Positions 1 to 10,800 of a stretch of DNA of 64,000 nt are shown piece after piece; position 1 is the first letter of the stretch, and each line of letters starts with the position of its first letter. Under the pieces are notes generated by a model. That model was not told the origin of the DNA. It searched no databases and saw only the letters and a list, made by a program, of their open reading frames with translations. Location: assembly GCA_016271365.2 (NCBI GenBank), contig CM028136.1, forward strand, positions 468,718,001 through 468,782,000, given 5' to 3'. This DNA is from Neoceratodus forsteri (taxonomy: Eukaryota; Chordata; Ceratodontiformes; Ceratodontidae). Made by a program: the position numbers and the translations under genes.

Positions 1-690
1 TTAACAGGACTTTATGTAGAATTGTTTGCCTGTGTATTTTATGAACCATGTATACTGGGTGGTGGTCACTTATAGCATCTGGTAGGAGGCCAGCAGCCCT
101 AACTCTATGAGGGTGGGATGTAAGGACTAGGTCCAGGAGGGAGTGGTTATTTGTTCTATGGTTTAGGCGAGTAGGCTCCTGTATTAGTTGAGTCAGGTTT
201 AGTGACTCAATGTTGGAGCGAGTTTTGGCTAACGAGTTTGAGAGCCAATTTATGTTTGGGTCACCCAGTATGTATAGTTCACCAAAGAGAGTATAGGCTG
301 TTAGGTTCTTGATCAGATTAATGACTTCAGAGGTGGGCTGACCTGGTCGGCAGTATATTCCTGCAATGAAAAGAGGGCAGGAGTGAGAAAAATGCAGGCT
401 GAGTAGGATAGCTTTGTGAGAGGAGGGAGAGGTTTCCTTCCACACGACAGTGTGTTGTAGGGAGAAAGAGACATAGATCACCACTCTGCCACCTCTTCCC
501 AGTCTTTCCATTCTAGTTGTAGTGAAACCAGGGATCAGGACTTTGTGGTCCATGATATGGCTCGATAGCCAAGTTTCAGAGACTGTGATGACATCAGGTT
601 TGTAATTGAGGACCATGATCTGTAGTAGTAGTTTGTTGGTGAGGCTATGGGCATTTAGGTGGATCATTTTTAGTCCATTTGGTAGGGTGA
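1..690 (-). pseudogene. L2-like LINE ORF2, apurinic endonuclease domain (runs off left edge)
   Basis: The minus strand reads open from about 690 to base 1 with no stop, giving some 225 residues of an APE-type endonuclease, the domain that nicks target DNA for target-primed reverse transcription. Seen in order: HLNAHSLTNK at the start, VITVSETWL, the catalytic-core block LGDPNINWL, QLIQEPTR, LLDLVLTS and the terminal SDHHPVY. This order is that of L2/CR1/Rex-type LINE ORF2 proteins. Reverse transcriptase would lie beyond the left edge. The 2A-like stretch just upstream is in another frame, so a 1-nt shift near 690-740 separates this domain from its natural start. The clade name is inferred from motif style only. 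It is the least damaged LINE stretch in the window. Confidence 0.85.
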
Positions 691-1159
691 GAGGAGTGGG
701 TGTGTGATGGGGTGAGTAGCAGAGTTTGTAGGAGGGGGGCCGGGGTTAGGGTGGATATCACCAGCAAGCAGCAGGAGAAGCAGGAGAGCAAGGAATTTGG
801 CCTTGCGGTAGTTGTAAGTTGTAGAGATGTATCGCAAATGGGGACATGCTGATGTGACATTGCAGGGTGCTGTTGTCGCTATATTGAGCAGAGTGATAAA
901 GAAGTCAGGCAGGCGTGTAAGGGATGCACATGGTTGTGTGGGGTAGTGTGGGTGATTTCTGTGGCAAAGTGTCAGGGCATGTGGTAGCGCATCTATGTAG
1001 TTTACTATGTTCGCTTCTGGCTGGCTGGCTAGGTATGTGGGTGGGGGAGCAGGCGACTGTCGTCCCTAGGAAGGTGGTAAACCATAACACCCAGAGCAGG
1101 TGACGTGGGAGGCAACTGTATGCACAGAATGAATAGCAGGCCAGAGGATATGGAGGCAA
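690..1159 (-). pseudogene. N-terminal region of the same LINE with hydrophobic stretch and 2A-like motif
   Basis: An ATG at 1159 (minus) opens a hydrophobic leader (LLWVLWFTTFLGTT). After an apparent frameshift near 950 the frame continues as LPDFFITLL, then FLALLLLLLLAGD directly followed by GDIHPNPGP at about 736-762. The form D-x-x-x-N-P-G-P is that of 2A-like oligopeptides, reported at the N-termini of several APE-type LINE ORF2 proteins, where they can cause ribosome skipping. Here the usual Glu after D-I is His, so activity is uncertain. A second 1-nt shift separates it from the endonuclease frame. Start choice rests on the first ATG before the leader and is tentative. Confidence 0.6.
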
Positions 1160-2215
1160 CCATGTCCCTCTAGTGGTGCAAGAGTATAAGTAGCCAATGG
1201 AGAAGTAGACTGTTACTTAATTTCGCTCATGTGACTACAGTTAAAAATACAATAGCCGAGCTAGGGTGAGGGGTGGGTGGGGAGCCGGCACTCAGTGCCA
1301 GCGAGGCACCAGGTGCTGTACCTCTAGATTCTTTTTGGCCAGGCTTGTGGTCTTGGGTGGTGTCTCCGGGGATGCCGCCCTCTGGGGGCCGGGTCCGGGA
1401 GAGCCAGCGGAGCTGAGCGCCCTGGTCAGGGGCAGAGAGGTAGCTGCAGGGAGAAGAGAGAAGATAGAAGAGAGAAGAGAGGCTTTAAAACACTGGCTGT
1501 GGGCTGAGGTAGCAGACAGTCGCAGCAGGAGGTGTTGGAGAGGGCAAAGGGAAAATAGCACCAGAGGGGCGTGCAGTGAGACAGAGAGAGAGAGAGGTAC
1601 AATAACTCAGAGGAGGGCTGTATCACTTAAATCACAGTAAATGGCTTTAAACAGGTAATCCTTAACAGCAGTAGCTAAAATCAAGCAATTACAGGTCTCT
1701 TTAGGTACAGTCTAGTATAGCAGGCAGTTGAAATTGAGAGACAAAAAGGCACCAGATGGCAAAAGTCGAGGAGAGAGCTTTGGACCAATTGGAGCATAGC
1801 AGGAGGTAGCGCTCGGTTTCCGATTGGCTGTTCTTGGTGCCGTACCTCTAGATTCCTTTTGGCTGGGCTTGCGGTGTCGGGCGGCAGCTCTGGGGATGCC
1901 ATCCGTCCGGGGACCGGGTCTGGGAGAGCCGGCGGAGCTGAGCGCCCTGGTCAGGGCAGAGAGGCCACTCTAGATTCCTTTTGGCCGGGCTTGTGGTCTC
2001 GGGCAGCAGCTCCGGGGATGCCTTCCATCCAGAAGCCGGGTCCAGGACAGCCAGCGGAGCTGAGCGCCCTGGTCAGGGGCAGAGAGGCAGCTCTAGATTC
2101 CTTTCGGCTGGGCTTGCTGTCTCGGGCGGCAGCTCCGGGAATGTCATCCATCCAGGGGCCGGGTCCGGGAGAGCCAGCGGAGCTGAGCACCCTGGTCAGG
2201 GTATTGCTAGGGCAG
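1160..2215 (-). promoter_or_regulatory. Probable 5' UTR of the LINE, with promoter-like tandem monomers
   Basis: GC-richer DNA upstream of the LINE start. It contains four copies of an approximately 122-bp unit: one at about 1321-1443 and three in tandem at about 1845-1966, 1966-2089 and 2089-2205. Each copy contains CTCTAGATTC and ends near GAGCGCCCTGGTCAGG. A CCAATTGG palindrome sits near 1780. Tandem 5' monomers with promoter activity are known in mouse L1; a similar role here is inference. The element's 5' end is probably near 2,215, where GC-rich sequence gives way to AT-rich DNA. Confidence 0.5.
1845..2205. repeat. Tandem array, three ~122-bp monomers
   Basis: Three consecutive copies begin with CTCTAGATTCC at about 1846, 1968 and 2091. 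They keep the same order of blocks (GGGCTTG, CGGGCGGCAGCTC or CGGGCAGCAGCTC, GGGATG, CCGGGTC, GAGCTGAGC). A fourth, separate copy at about 1321-1443 is followed by roughly 400 bp of different sequence, suggesting a longer unit of about 520 bp of which the other copies lost the spacer. Confidence 0.85.
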
Positions 2216-2235
2216 AATTGGTGATTCAGTGGTGA

Positions 2236-3450
2236 TAATTACTTTGTGAAAGTTAAATTCCACAAGTAGAATTCTAGTGGCATTACTTGTTATGCATCCT
2301 TGAATTTTTGAGCAAATTTTGGTAATCTGTAATTTCTAAACTAACCATAATACATTTTAACCTATTAAACCACATTTATCTACTTAATTGAATTCCAGGA
2401 CATATTTATTTCAGTAAGCATGCCAAATCTCAAGTATATAACTGCAATAGCAGTGGAGTTATGAACATCCAAATATTTGGAAAAAGTTCACACAATTTAA
2501 AAATAAATTGTGGAATTGTGAACTCCTGTAACTTACAATTTACAAAACCACCTATCTCTCCATTTAGCAGTTTATATGGCTCTTTCAAGAAAGTATGCAT
2601 ATACATTTTCAATTATCTAGCTCCAAAGGTGGCTAAGTTGTAAGTATGGAAATATTTTTTTGCCATAGACATATTTCTCCCAGGGTTGGTGTAAGCAGGC
2701 TCTCAGCCTTGTTCCTATCCCCTCACACCTAGCACTTGCTGCACTGGACCACCATACCCCTGATCCCCCATTGATTCTGCCCCATAGTGGGACTGGAAAG
2801 GGGAGGGCTATCCTCCCCCATCCTCAGGCACACAACCAGATGTTGCAGGTGATCAGCTGATGGTGTGGGGAAGAGGAAGGCAGGCTGGGCTTCATTTAGC
2901 CCACAACAACCATTTTTCCACTTTCCTCCTTATCCCCCTTGCTGTAGCAGTGCATAGGAGTGTACATGGAGGCAAACACACCCATGGAATTGTGGACCTT
3001 CCCTTTAAGTCACTTAGGCTGCTGGCACTATCCCCAGGCCTTCACCTGGGGCACCCAAGAGCTGAGATGGTGATCCACCCCACCTTGGAGAGGAGAGCTG
3101 TCCTCCAGATGCTCAGTTCTCTGTTTCCCTTACCAACCCTTGGTGATCTGAGCTCTTGCCCAAACCTGGGTCACCAGCGTGGGAAAAGGTAAAGTGCAAA
3201 GCACCTTGGCCCTCTTCACCACCAGGCTGGCAATATAGAAATATTTTCAGAAATTTTCACATGAATAATAACTCGCCAGACTTTGAGCCCCTATAACTTT
3301 CCCATTCCTCATCTAAATGTCATGAAACATGGGATTTTGATCTCTAGCTATAACATGAACCAAGTTCTGACCATTTAAAGAAGTTTAGAAAATATCATGA
3401 CATTTTGCAAAATTTTGCAGAATTTAATGGAATTTCAGAAAAATTTCATG
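2236..3450. other. No recognisable gene
   Basis: AT-rich at first, with a weak hairpin near 2484-2525 (GTTCACACAATTT pairing imperfectly with a GTGAAC-containing arm). A moderately GC stretch follows at 2,690-3,230 with open frames up to about 110 codons that show no recognisable motif. I see nothing assignable. Confidence 0.5.
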
Positions 3451-4600
3451 AAATTAGGATTTGTTAAGTTCACTCAGCCCTATGTCCCACAGGGCTTCAT
3501 ACTTGGGGCATTACTGTTTAGCCTGTTCCTGCACTCCCTCTTATCTGTCTTCATATGCCCTAGTACTGTTTTCTGTGCTTATGATGCTGTCATCCTCTGA
3601 AGAGAAATAAAAACTAATCACCTGATACTGAGGCTGCAGCAGGACTTTAATTCTATTTCAGGCTTGATTCTCCCAAAACCTTCTGGTCATGAATGAAAAA
3701 AAGAGACAAAATGCATGCTGTTCGGCATGTGCAACAAGATTGACTTGTCTCTTGGCCTAACCATTACCATCATTTCTGGTGCTAGCCTTGATCCGGCCAA
3801 AAATTTTAAATATCCTGGATTTATTCTTGACTGTTCTATGTCCTTCCTTGACCATGTTGACCAATTAGTTAAGGTAATTAATTCCAGACTTGAGTGCCTT
3901 TACTGGTACAAGCGGAAATTCCTCTTGGAGATAAGGAAACTCCTTGTCCAATGATTTATCTTAAGCTTCTTTGGCTATACATTGTGATCTATGGGTCTGT
4001 GAATGACAATGTACTATCCTGAGACAGGGGTCAGCCGAATAAGATTTGCTGTGTGGCACTAGACTTCAAACTGGACACACATACCTGTGTCATATATAAC
4101 AAGCTAGACTTGCTAAGCCTCAACTCGAGGGTGTTACAACACACCTTGGTACTAGGTAAAAAAGCCCTTCTCAGTCTACTCTCCCATGGCTTGAAATTCA
4201 TGTTCCACTACGTAGACAATAAATTGCCGCCAGAGGTGGGGCAAGTCACTCTCTGGTACTACCTTGAAGGAAAACCTCCTTGGGCCAAAACTGCTGTAAT
4301 AACACCTCAAACATGTTAAGAAAGTGTACCTCTATTGCTTTATTTACATCACAGCTGTTGGCGATACTTACTACCCCTAGAACTATAAATGCTATTAAGA
4401 ATCACTTATGTAATTCTGACAATGCATACCTACTGTATACTGTATATACTGTACCTGTATATGCCACAAACCTGTATCCTATTCCAGTAACTCTACTCTC
4501 TGTTTCTGTACAGCCAATGAATGTAGGTATAGTGTATGGTGGAACTTTGTTAGGGATGGAAATCCATCCCTTAAAAATCATTGTTATTCTGCACTAGCTA
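3450..4600 (+). pseudogene. LINE reverse transcriptase remnant (3' half)
   Basis: Fragmented frames on the plus strand carry the order of a non-LTR reverse transcriptase C-terminal half. VPQGFILGALLFSLF is at about 3484-3528, a damaged YADD box reads CAYDAVIL at about 3574-3597, then FKYPGFILD near 3810 and HVDQLVKVINSRLECLY near 3850-3905. A connection/tail region follows from 4053. This resembles L2/Rex-type LINEs. Stops interrupt it at about 3598, 3952 and repeatedly after 4317, and there is no endonuclease upstream, so it is a 5'-truncated dead copy. A short AT-rich 3' tail may reach about 4600. Confidence 0.75.
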
Positions 4601-4650
4601 CATCAGCTAGTTTGTTATGCTGCATTAGCTACATAGCTAGTGCAGCATAA
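4552..4650. repeat. Two short hairpins at the left of a foldback element
   Basis: GGGATGGA/TCCATCCC is a perfect 8-bp inverted repeat with a 2-nt centre at about 4552-4570. At 4615-4650 TTATGCTGCATTAGCT pairs with AGCTAGTGCAGCATAA across a 4-nt loop with one mismatch. Both lie 150-250 bp left of a much longer hairpin and may belong to the same mobile element. Confidence 0.75.
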
Positions 4651-4797
4651 ATACTTAGAGCACGGTCGTGCATGCACGTTCTTCTGACCTGTGATCCTGG
4701 GTGAACGGCCACAGTGGTGTAAGCTCTCCGTGGAAGCTAAAAAAACACAAAAGTAAGGAAAGCATTTAAATGTATGAGTGACCACACCCTATAAAAG

Positions 4798-4955
4798 ATT
4801 GTGCATGATTGCTCATACACTCCAAAGATATTTTTTTAACTCTCAAGGTTTCCATGGTAATGGACCTCACAAGCTGTGCGCTTGAGGTCTCTGGTTACCA
4901 TGGAAACCTCTTGAGTGAAAAATATCCTTGTAGTGTATGAGCGATCATACACAAT
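4798..4955. repeat. Long hairpin (foldback), ~60-bp arms
   Basis: Left arm 4798-4860 and right arm 4895-4955 are nearly complementary. The loop carries an inner stem ACCTCA/TGAGGT. The arm ends next to the loop are GGTTTCCATGGTAA (4847-4860) and TTACCATGGAAACC (4895-4908), which resemble the palindromic X-box bound by RFX factors. The architecture (short hairpin, spacer, long hairpin with an inner loop stem) recurs near 20 kb and 57.5 kb in this window. Confidence 0.85.
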
Positions 4956-5227
4956 GCTTATATTTTTAATGTCTGCATACCTGACTGAATCCTTTGAAAA
5001 GGGGCTTGCATAAGGATTTTGTGTGAAATAAAACCAAACTAAAAGAAATGCATAAAGAAAACAGTCACAGCTTAATTAAACAGCTTGCAGTTCTTCCAAA
5101 ATTTTTAGATTTAGTTTAAGCCAACATGCTTATGATACACCCATAGACCATGTCAACAGTATGACTATATTCAGATTATTTTTTGTAATTTAATTTTTAC
5201 ATTTTTAACTGTTGACTGTCTCTTAAT

Positions 5228-5870
5228 GGGCCCTATTGACCAAGGGTGCCTGCTAACGTGCAATAAGCATGTTGCTGGCCTGCAGTGGTCTGGGCCAGGA
5301 TATTGCATTGCATGTACCTGTGTGACACCAGCCTGCACTACTCCCATGTACATCCACATGCCAGAGTGGAGCTGAGCAACCTAGACAGGGTAGACATGGA
5401 TGCAGGGCATGGCCAGGGACCAGGCTTTCATATTTTCTACACAATGAGGAATAGCCTGCTGTTACTTTTAGACCATCTCCCTGCTTCCCTTTTGCAGAGG
5501 ATGGGTAGAGATTGTAGGACACAGACCAGTACAGTCTGATTGCGGCTGTTTGTCCCCCAGGAGGGCTGGTGGCTGTGGGTGCATGAACACTTATTGCTTG
5601 TGTTTCCTTGTTGTAGTGTATGCACCCCTCTTGCCGATCTCTCTCATACATTGTAGGTGACTTTGTGCCTTCCCCCATTGTGTGACCACTCCCCTGCCAC
5701 ATACTCATTCTAGCCATGTGTATAACTGTGTGTACCAGCAAGGATCAGGGGGCAGGTGAGACCTGTGGCACATAGCTGTATGCATGGCATGGAATTCCTG
5801 CCAACTCTCTCACAAGGTGATTAGTTGTATAGCAGTGCATAGCAGCACATATGGATACTGCATAGGGCCC
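5228..5870. mobile_element. Non-autonomous TIR element, GGGCCCTAT ends, AAT duplication
   Basis: The left end reads AAT-GGGCCCTATTGACC (5225-) and the right end reads ATAGGGCCC-AAT (5862-5873), giving a 9-bp terminal inverted repeat and a 3-bp site duplication. Three-base duplications are typical of the PIF/Harbinger superfamily, although TWA is the usual target. The interior has an open minus-strand frame of 162 codons (5253-5741) with no motif I recognise; it is probably incidental. Confidence 0.55.
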
Positions 5871-6016
5871 AATGAGCACTTCCCACACACACTAATTCCA
5901 CTGGATAATAAATATTTCCCCTTTTGCCAGTTCCTCTCTTTCTCTTCCTCCCAACACTGACTTTTTTCATAGGTACCCTTGCCAGCTCCCTAGTTTTTTA
6001 GTATGAGCCTCTTTAC

Positions 6017-7640
6017 ATAGAAACATAGAAACGTAGAATTTGACGGCAGATAAGGACCACTTGGCCCAACCAGTCTGCCCATTTCCCCACCTAATGGATA
6101 AGCTGCAGATCCTAGTTAACCAGCAGCCTACTTCTTCTTACCCCCACACCCTAGAATTGCCTTATGACTGTCCCATGCATGCTTGAATTCCACCACTGAT
6201 TTTGACTCCACAACCTCCTCCGGAAGGCTGTTCCATGCATCCACAACCCTCTCTGTGAAAAAATACTTCCTTAAATTACCTCTGAGCCACCCCCTCTATC
6301 TTCAAATTGTGCCTCTTGTTCTTGCACACCTCTTTTTTTGAAAGATGCTACCGTCTTGGACTTTGTTGATTCCCTTGAGGTACTTGAACGTTTCTATCCT
6401 GTCCCCCCTCTCCCTCCTTTCCTCGAGGCTATACATATTAGGCTCCTTAAGTCTCTCTTCATATGTCTTCCGGTGCAGACCCTGCACCATTTTAGTTATC
6501 CTCCTCTGGACAGCTTCCATCCTGTCTATGTCTTTTCGGAGATTGGGTCTCCAGATCTGCACACAGTACTCCAGATGGGGTCTCACCAGCTGTCTGTACA
6601 GAGGGATAATAACTTCCTGTTTTCTACTGGTGATGCCTCTCCCTGCATCCCAGTATCCCCCAACCCTCCTTGCTGCCCTCTCACATTGCTTGCCCACCTT
6701 TAGGTCATCTGATATGACTACCCCAGGTCCCTTTCCATTTTGTTGTTGTTAGTATCTCACCTCCCATTGTGTACTCTTCCCTGGGTTTTGTTTCCCAGGT
6801 GCATTACCTTGCACTTCTTAGCATTGAATCTAAGCTGCCATACATTTGACCATTCCTCTAACCTTGCCAAGTCCTTCTCATCCTTTCCAGCCCACCCTGT
6901 GCATCAACTCTGTTGCAGATCTTAGTGTCATCTGCAAAGAGACATACTTTCCTTCCAGTCCTTCCGCAATGTAAACATAAAGACATTGAAGAGGACAGTC
7001 CTAATACTGAACCCTGCGGTACCCCACTAGTAACCCTCCTTTCTTCTGAGTGGACTCCATTTACTATTACTCTCTGTGTCCTATTCTCCAGCCAATTCTT
7101 TACCCAGGCTGTCATCTTGGGACCCACTCCCAGGCTGGCTAACTTGTATATTAATCTTTTGTGTGGGACTGTGTCAAATGCCTTGCTAAAGTCTCGGTGA
7201 GGCCATGTCCACAGCCCTCCCTGATCTACTACTTTGGTCACCCAGTCAAAGAAATCTATCAGATTTGTCTGGCATGACCTTCCACTGTGAATCCATGCTG
7301 CCTAGGGTCCTGTGCCCCTCTGGCCTCTAGATACTCGACAATTCTTTCCTTCAAGTGATTCCATCATTTTCCCTATCACTGAGGTTAAACTAACAGGTCT
7401 GTAGTTTCCTGCTTCTGCCTTGCTTCCACTTTTGTGAAGGGGAATCACATCTGCCCTCCTCCAGTCCTCGGGTACCACCCCATCCTCCCATGATTTGTTA
7501 AAAAGGGTAGTCAGTGGTGTCACTAGTTCTACCCTTAGTTCTTGTAGAATTCTGGGATGAATCCCATCAGGCCCCATTGCTTTGTCCACCTTCAGCTTTG
7601 AAAGGCTTCTTCACCTCTTTGATCACCAATAGTAGACTGG
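6017..7640 (-). pseudogene. CR1-type LINE, 5'-truncated, ORF2 remnant
   Basis: The minus strand encodes a broken CR1 reverse transcriptase. Seen in order: MGPDGIHPRILQEL at about 7589, RRADVIPLHKSGSK, NYRPVSLTSVIGKMME, AFDTVPHKRL, WLENRTQRVIVNG, SGVPQGSVLG, LFADDTKI and then, after a gap, VRPHLEYCVQIW, VQRRITKMVQGL and SLEERRERGDRIETFKYL near 6400-6600. The end at 6017-6040 carries repeats of TTCTATGT on the minus strand, the hallmark octamer-like CR1 3' terminus. Frameshifts and stops are frequent. The start near 7640 lacks the endonuclease, so the copy is 5'-truncated, as is usual for CR1. Confidence 0.9.
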
Positions 7641-8127
7641 GGGGAGGACATGGTGGAAGTACGTTTTTAAGCAATGTTTACACTAACCTTTCGACAACAC
7701 TTTGAGCAATGCATAGTAGCTGATCTGCTGCAAGCAGATCAGTCTTGATGCCATTTGAACTGGTGTAAGAAGTGCTATGGCAATTTTTTTTTTACAAATA
7801 AAATTAATTCAGAATTTGCAAATTTCACATTTGAGTCATTTCTGAAACATTTTCCAGAATTCTACTATACATTAATGCCTTAAGTGATGATAAAAACTAA
7901 AATACAACTTGTGGGAAAAGTAATTTGTTGGTAAGTACTGTCTCTATGTCACAGAAAAAATCTTTAAGTCATAGGAAAAATCTGTCCAGCGACAGTGACA
8001 AAACTTTGTGAACTGCCAACTTCGCAATATGACAAATTTCCCAAAATGTGTCCGTATGCATGAACTATGCTGGATTTAAATGCTGGCAATATTGCACAGC
8101 TCAAAGTGTAAGACAATTAGATATTTT
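7641..8127. other. No recognisable gene
   Basis: AT-rich DNA with a small palindrome around 7719-7743 (GATCTGCTGCAAGCAGATC). Nothing else can be assigned. Confidence 0.5.
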
Positions 8128-8354
8128 GGGCTGGTAGTATAGCCTAGAGGTTAGAGGAACGAGGTGTGAACGAGCTTGATACATCCAGCAAACCAGACCA
8201 GAGTTTGATTCTCACAACTTCCACTTGCATACTGTGTGACTCTGAGCAAGTCTCTTAACCGCCCAGTGCTCCCAGGTCACCCCTGAAAACAGGCACTTGT
8301 GCCTAGTGGGCCTAACCCAGTTATCAAAGACTAAAATAAAATAAAAATAAAAAT
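8128..8354 (+). mobile_element. tRNA-derived SINE, family A
   Basis: A head with RNA polymerase III boxes (A-box TAGCCTAGAGG at 8140-8150, B-box GAGTTTGATTCTC at 8201-8213) is followed by a body. The tail block contains CAGGCACTTGTGCCTAG and ends in an ACTAAAATAAAATAAAAA-type A-rich tract. A second copy lies at 24,739-24,963. Related tail blocks occur near 47,000 (end of an L2-like LINE) and, inverted, at 56,221-56,388. This suggests the SINE borrows the 3' end of a local LINE for mobilisation, which is inference. Confidence 0.85.
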
Positions 8355-9906
8355 TGTTTCCATGAGCTGCTGCAGCGATTGGGAGCAGAAATACTACAGG
8401 CCTTTTCAGTTTATTTCTAGATGCTCCTTACCACCTGTGACAGTGTGGTGTGGTTGCCACTGTACTTAGAGTCAAGGGTTGGAAGGAGAAAACTCACAGT
8501 GGGACAGAATAAGATAGGGCATTTTTTAAAATAAAAAAGGCAGTGTTGGGTCAGTGTCAGGAGTGGGAAACGGAGTCCACAGTGAAAGAAAGAGTGAGTG
8601 GGAGGGAGTTTAAAAAATATAAAAGAATGGCACCATGGTTGTGGGTTAGAGGATGGAAGGAGCCTGCAGAGAGAGAAGTGGGAAGGATGTTTCCTCACGT
8701 GCTATGAAGTAATAAAGGAAACCATGCAGTGTAATAATGTTAAAAAATAACTCGGTTGGGAGGGTGTCAAGATGTCCATAACACTCTGCAGCTCCCATGT
8801 GTAGATGTGCTTGAAATGGCTGCAGTGCTGCTGTACTTTGCAAATGAGAGATGGCCTACTCCCACAATGTAGGGATAGTGTAAACATACCTTTAGAGTTC
8901 TTTAGAAATGCACATCTGCCACCAAAGTTGATCCGCTAATTAGTACAATATCGGTTGGCCCTGTGTATCCCAGTGGCCTAAGCAGGTTTTCAAGTGCCAC
9001 TAGCATATATAAGGGCAAAACAGCATTGTACTAAATATGTTCACTTTGGAAGCTTACTAGTACAGTGCTTAATTAATTCTAAGACTATCCAGCTTAATTA
9101 TGCAAGCATGCTGGTAATGGGCTAAACTCTTCTTTGCATCAAAAAGTCTGTGTGTGGGTTTATAGTACCTTGAAGAGGGTTGAGCAAGGGTTAGAGAGAA
9201 TCGTGGGATGGGATGTTTGATGATGATGAGACTTACTAAAAGAAAAAGGTGGTAACAAAGGAAAGAGAAAGACTGAAACTAAAATGAATGCACAAATGGA
9301 AAGCAAATACTGAGATGAAAACAGGGCAAAGGAGGGATTGGGAGAGAGAGAGCAGAAAATGAAAACTGAAAGTCTAAAAAGCTCTCACATGGAAGGAAAT
9401 GTCCGTGGCAGAGAAATACTGCAAATGAAACTGAAAGGCCACAGAGAAGAAAATGAAAGAATAGAGATTTAAGGTAAGATAGAAAGTGTGAGCAGTAATA
9501 TAAAATCACTGCTAATTCACTTTTAGAATCTAATTAATGGCATGAAGATTGGGTGACGGTAACTATTGGTTCAACATTGCGTCCATGTGATTTTATAAAA
9601 ACAAAAATACAAAATCTTAAAATCGCTGCACCGGTGGACATTCTAATTCTCAACTCATGGTGCGCATGGACAGCAGGTGCAGCTGTGGAGGATGTCATGT
9701 CTGGTCTTACAAGGTATAGCATTTCAACACAGCTGGGCATGGAAAATGGCCACGAGCAACCATAAATCATGGAGCCAGTCAAAATCTGGCTCTGCATATG
9801 AAAATATGGCACATGTGGCAAAACCTTTGGATGTACAAGGGAAGCCCCTCTTAGGCACACATTTTGATGACCATATGTTATTTTCAACCAATTTGAAAAT
9901 TAGCCC
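8355..9906. other. No recognisable gene
   Basis: Purine-rich and AT-rich DNA with short incidental open frames on both strands. No domain motif or repeat could be recognised. Confidence 0.45.
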
Positions 9907-10139
9907 CCTGCTGTGTGCTGTTATCTTTATAGCTGAGCAACACATGCTGTGGAGCTATAGCATTGTATTAAAGCATTAGCTTAGACAGTACCAAGGAACT
10001 GGAGCTCATCAATCTGTGCACTGATAAGCTTCAACTTCTGAGGAATGTCTAAGCTAATGCTTGTGTACCTTGCTTCATCTCATGAGCAAATGTTGCTTAG
10101 CTACGGAGTAAACTGCAAGCTACAGAAGAAAGCAGGGCT
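9907..10139. repeat. Palindromic foldback (MITE-like)
   Basis: A perfect 17-bp inverted pair, AAGCATTAGCTTAGACA (9972-9988) and its complement (10,047-10,063), sits inside longer imperfect arms that extend to about 9907 and 10,139. The centre is itself roughly palindromic. The whole 233 bp can fold on itself, as in small non-autonomous DNA transposons. Confidence 0.65.
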
Positions 10140-10339
10140 GTTACCTAATGAGCTAGCCAGGTGTAGAAGGAATCAACCACTTGTCCACCATTCCCCTCAG
10201 TACTATTGGAAATGATGGATGAGGAAGCCTTTATGAGGGGCTCTTGAACTAAAATGTTAATGGGCTGCAGGATAAGGGGTCTATCAAAAAGTGTCAGGAG
10301 GAAAGGAACTGGCAGGGAGCTAGACAGAACTTTTTCACA

Positions 10340-10341
<2 letters not shown>

Positions 10342-10387
<46 letters not shown>
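10342..10387. repeat. (GT)n microsatellite
   Basis: An uninterrupted run of GT dinucleotides, followed by a short alternating purine-pyrimidine tail. Confidence 0.97.
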
Positions 10388-10388
<1 letters not shown>

Positions 10389-10800
10389 CGCACATGCGCA
10401 CATGCGTGCATGATAGCTGTGAACCAAGAGACACACATTTTGTTCCACAAATTCTTACCCCATGTGTGACCCAGAGCATGTCACTTTCTGTGCTTCAACC
10501 CTCTGTAACCTTTTTATAATCTGTTTCTGAATTTCTCAGTGCACCTAATGCCAGTAGCATTTTCTCCTTCCCTTTCCTGGACTGGGGATGGGGGTGGTGA
10601 AGTCCAAAGAGCTGGGTGTTGTCTTTTGAAGAAGGACCAATAGCCTATGGTGGTCCTAACTCTAGGGATGTGGAGAAGCAATTCGTCTGAGGATCTAAGT
10701 GATCACCTGTTCAGTTTGGCCATTATCAGGTCTTTCAGGCTAGGGGAGCATTGCTGTTCCTGAGTTTAAAGGCTAGACACAGGGAGGAATAAGTTAGTTT
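10388..10800. other. No recognisable gene
   Basis: Unassigned DNA between the microsatellite and the next LINE. No open frame with motifs seen. Confidence 0.45.

Noticed and set aside
1266..1640. 124-codon plus-strand frame over the GC-rich monomer region
   Set aside because: Arises from the tandem monomer composition; the LINE coding sense is the opposite strand.
5253..5741. 162-codon minus-strand frame inside the GGGCCC-ended element
   Set aside because: No recognisable domain; probably incidental in a non-autonomous transposon.
8140..8213. A genuine tRNA gene
   Set aside because: A-box and B-box are present but the cloverleaf is degraded, and the sequence continues into a SINE body and A-rich tail, with a second dispersed copy.
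10342..10387. GT repeat as a regulatory Z-DNA element
   Set aside because: A simple microsatellite; no neighbouring gene to regulate is visible.
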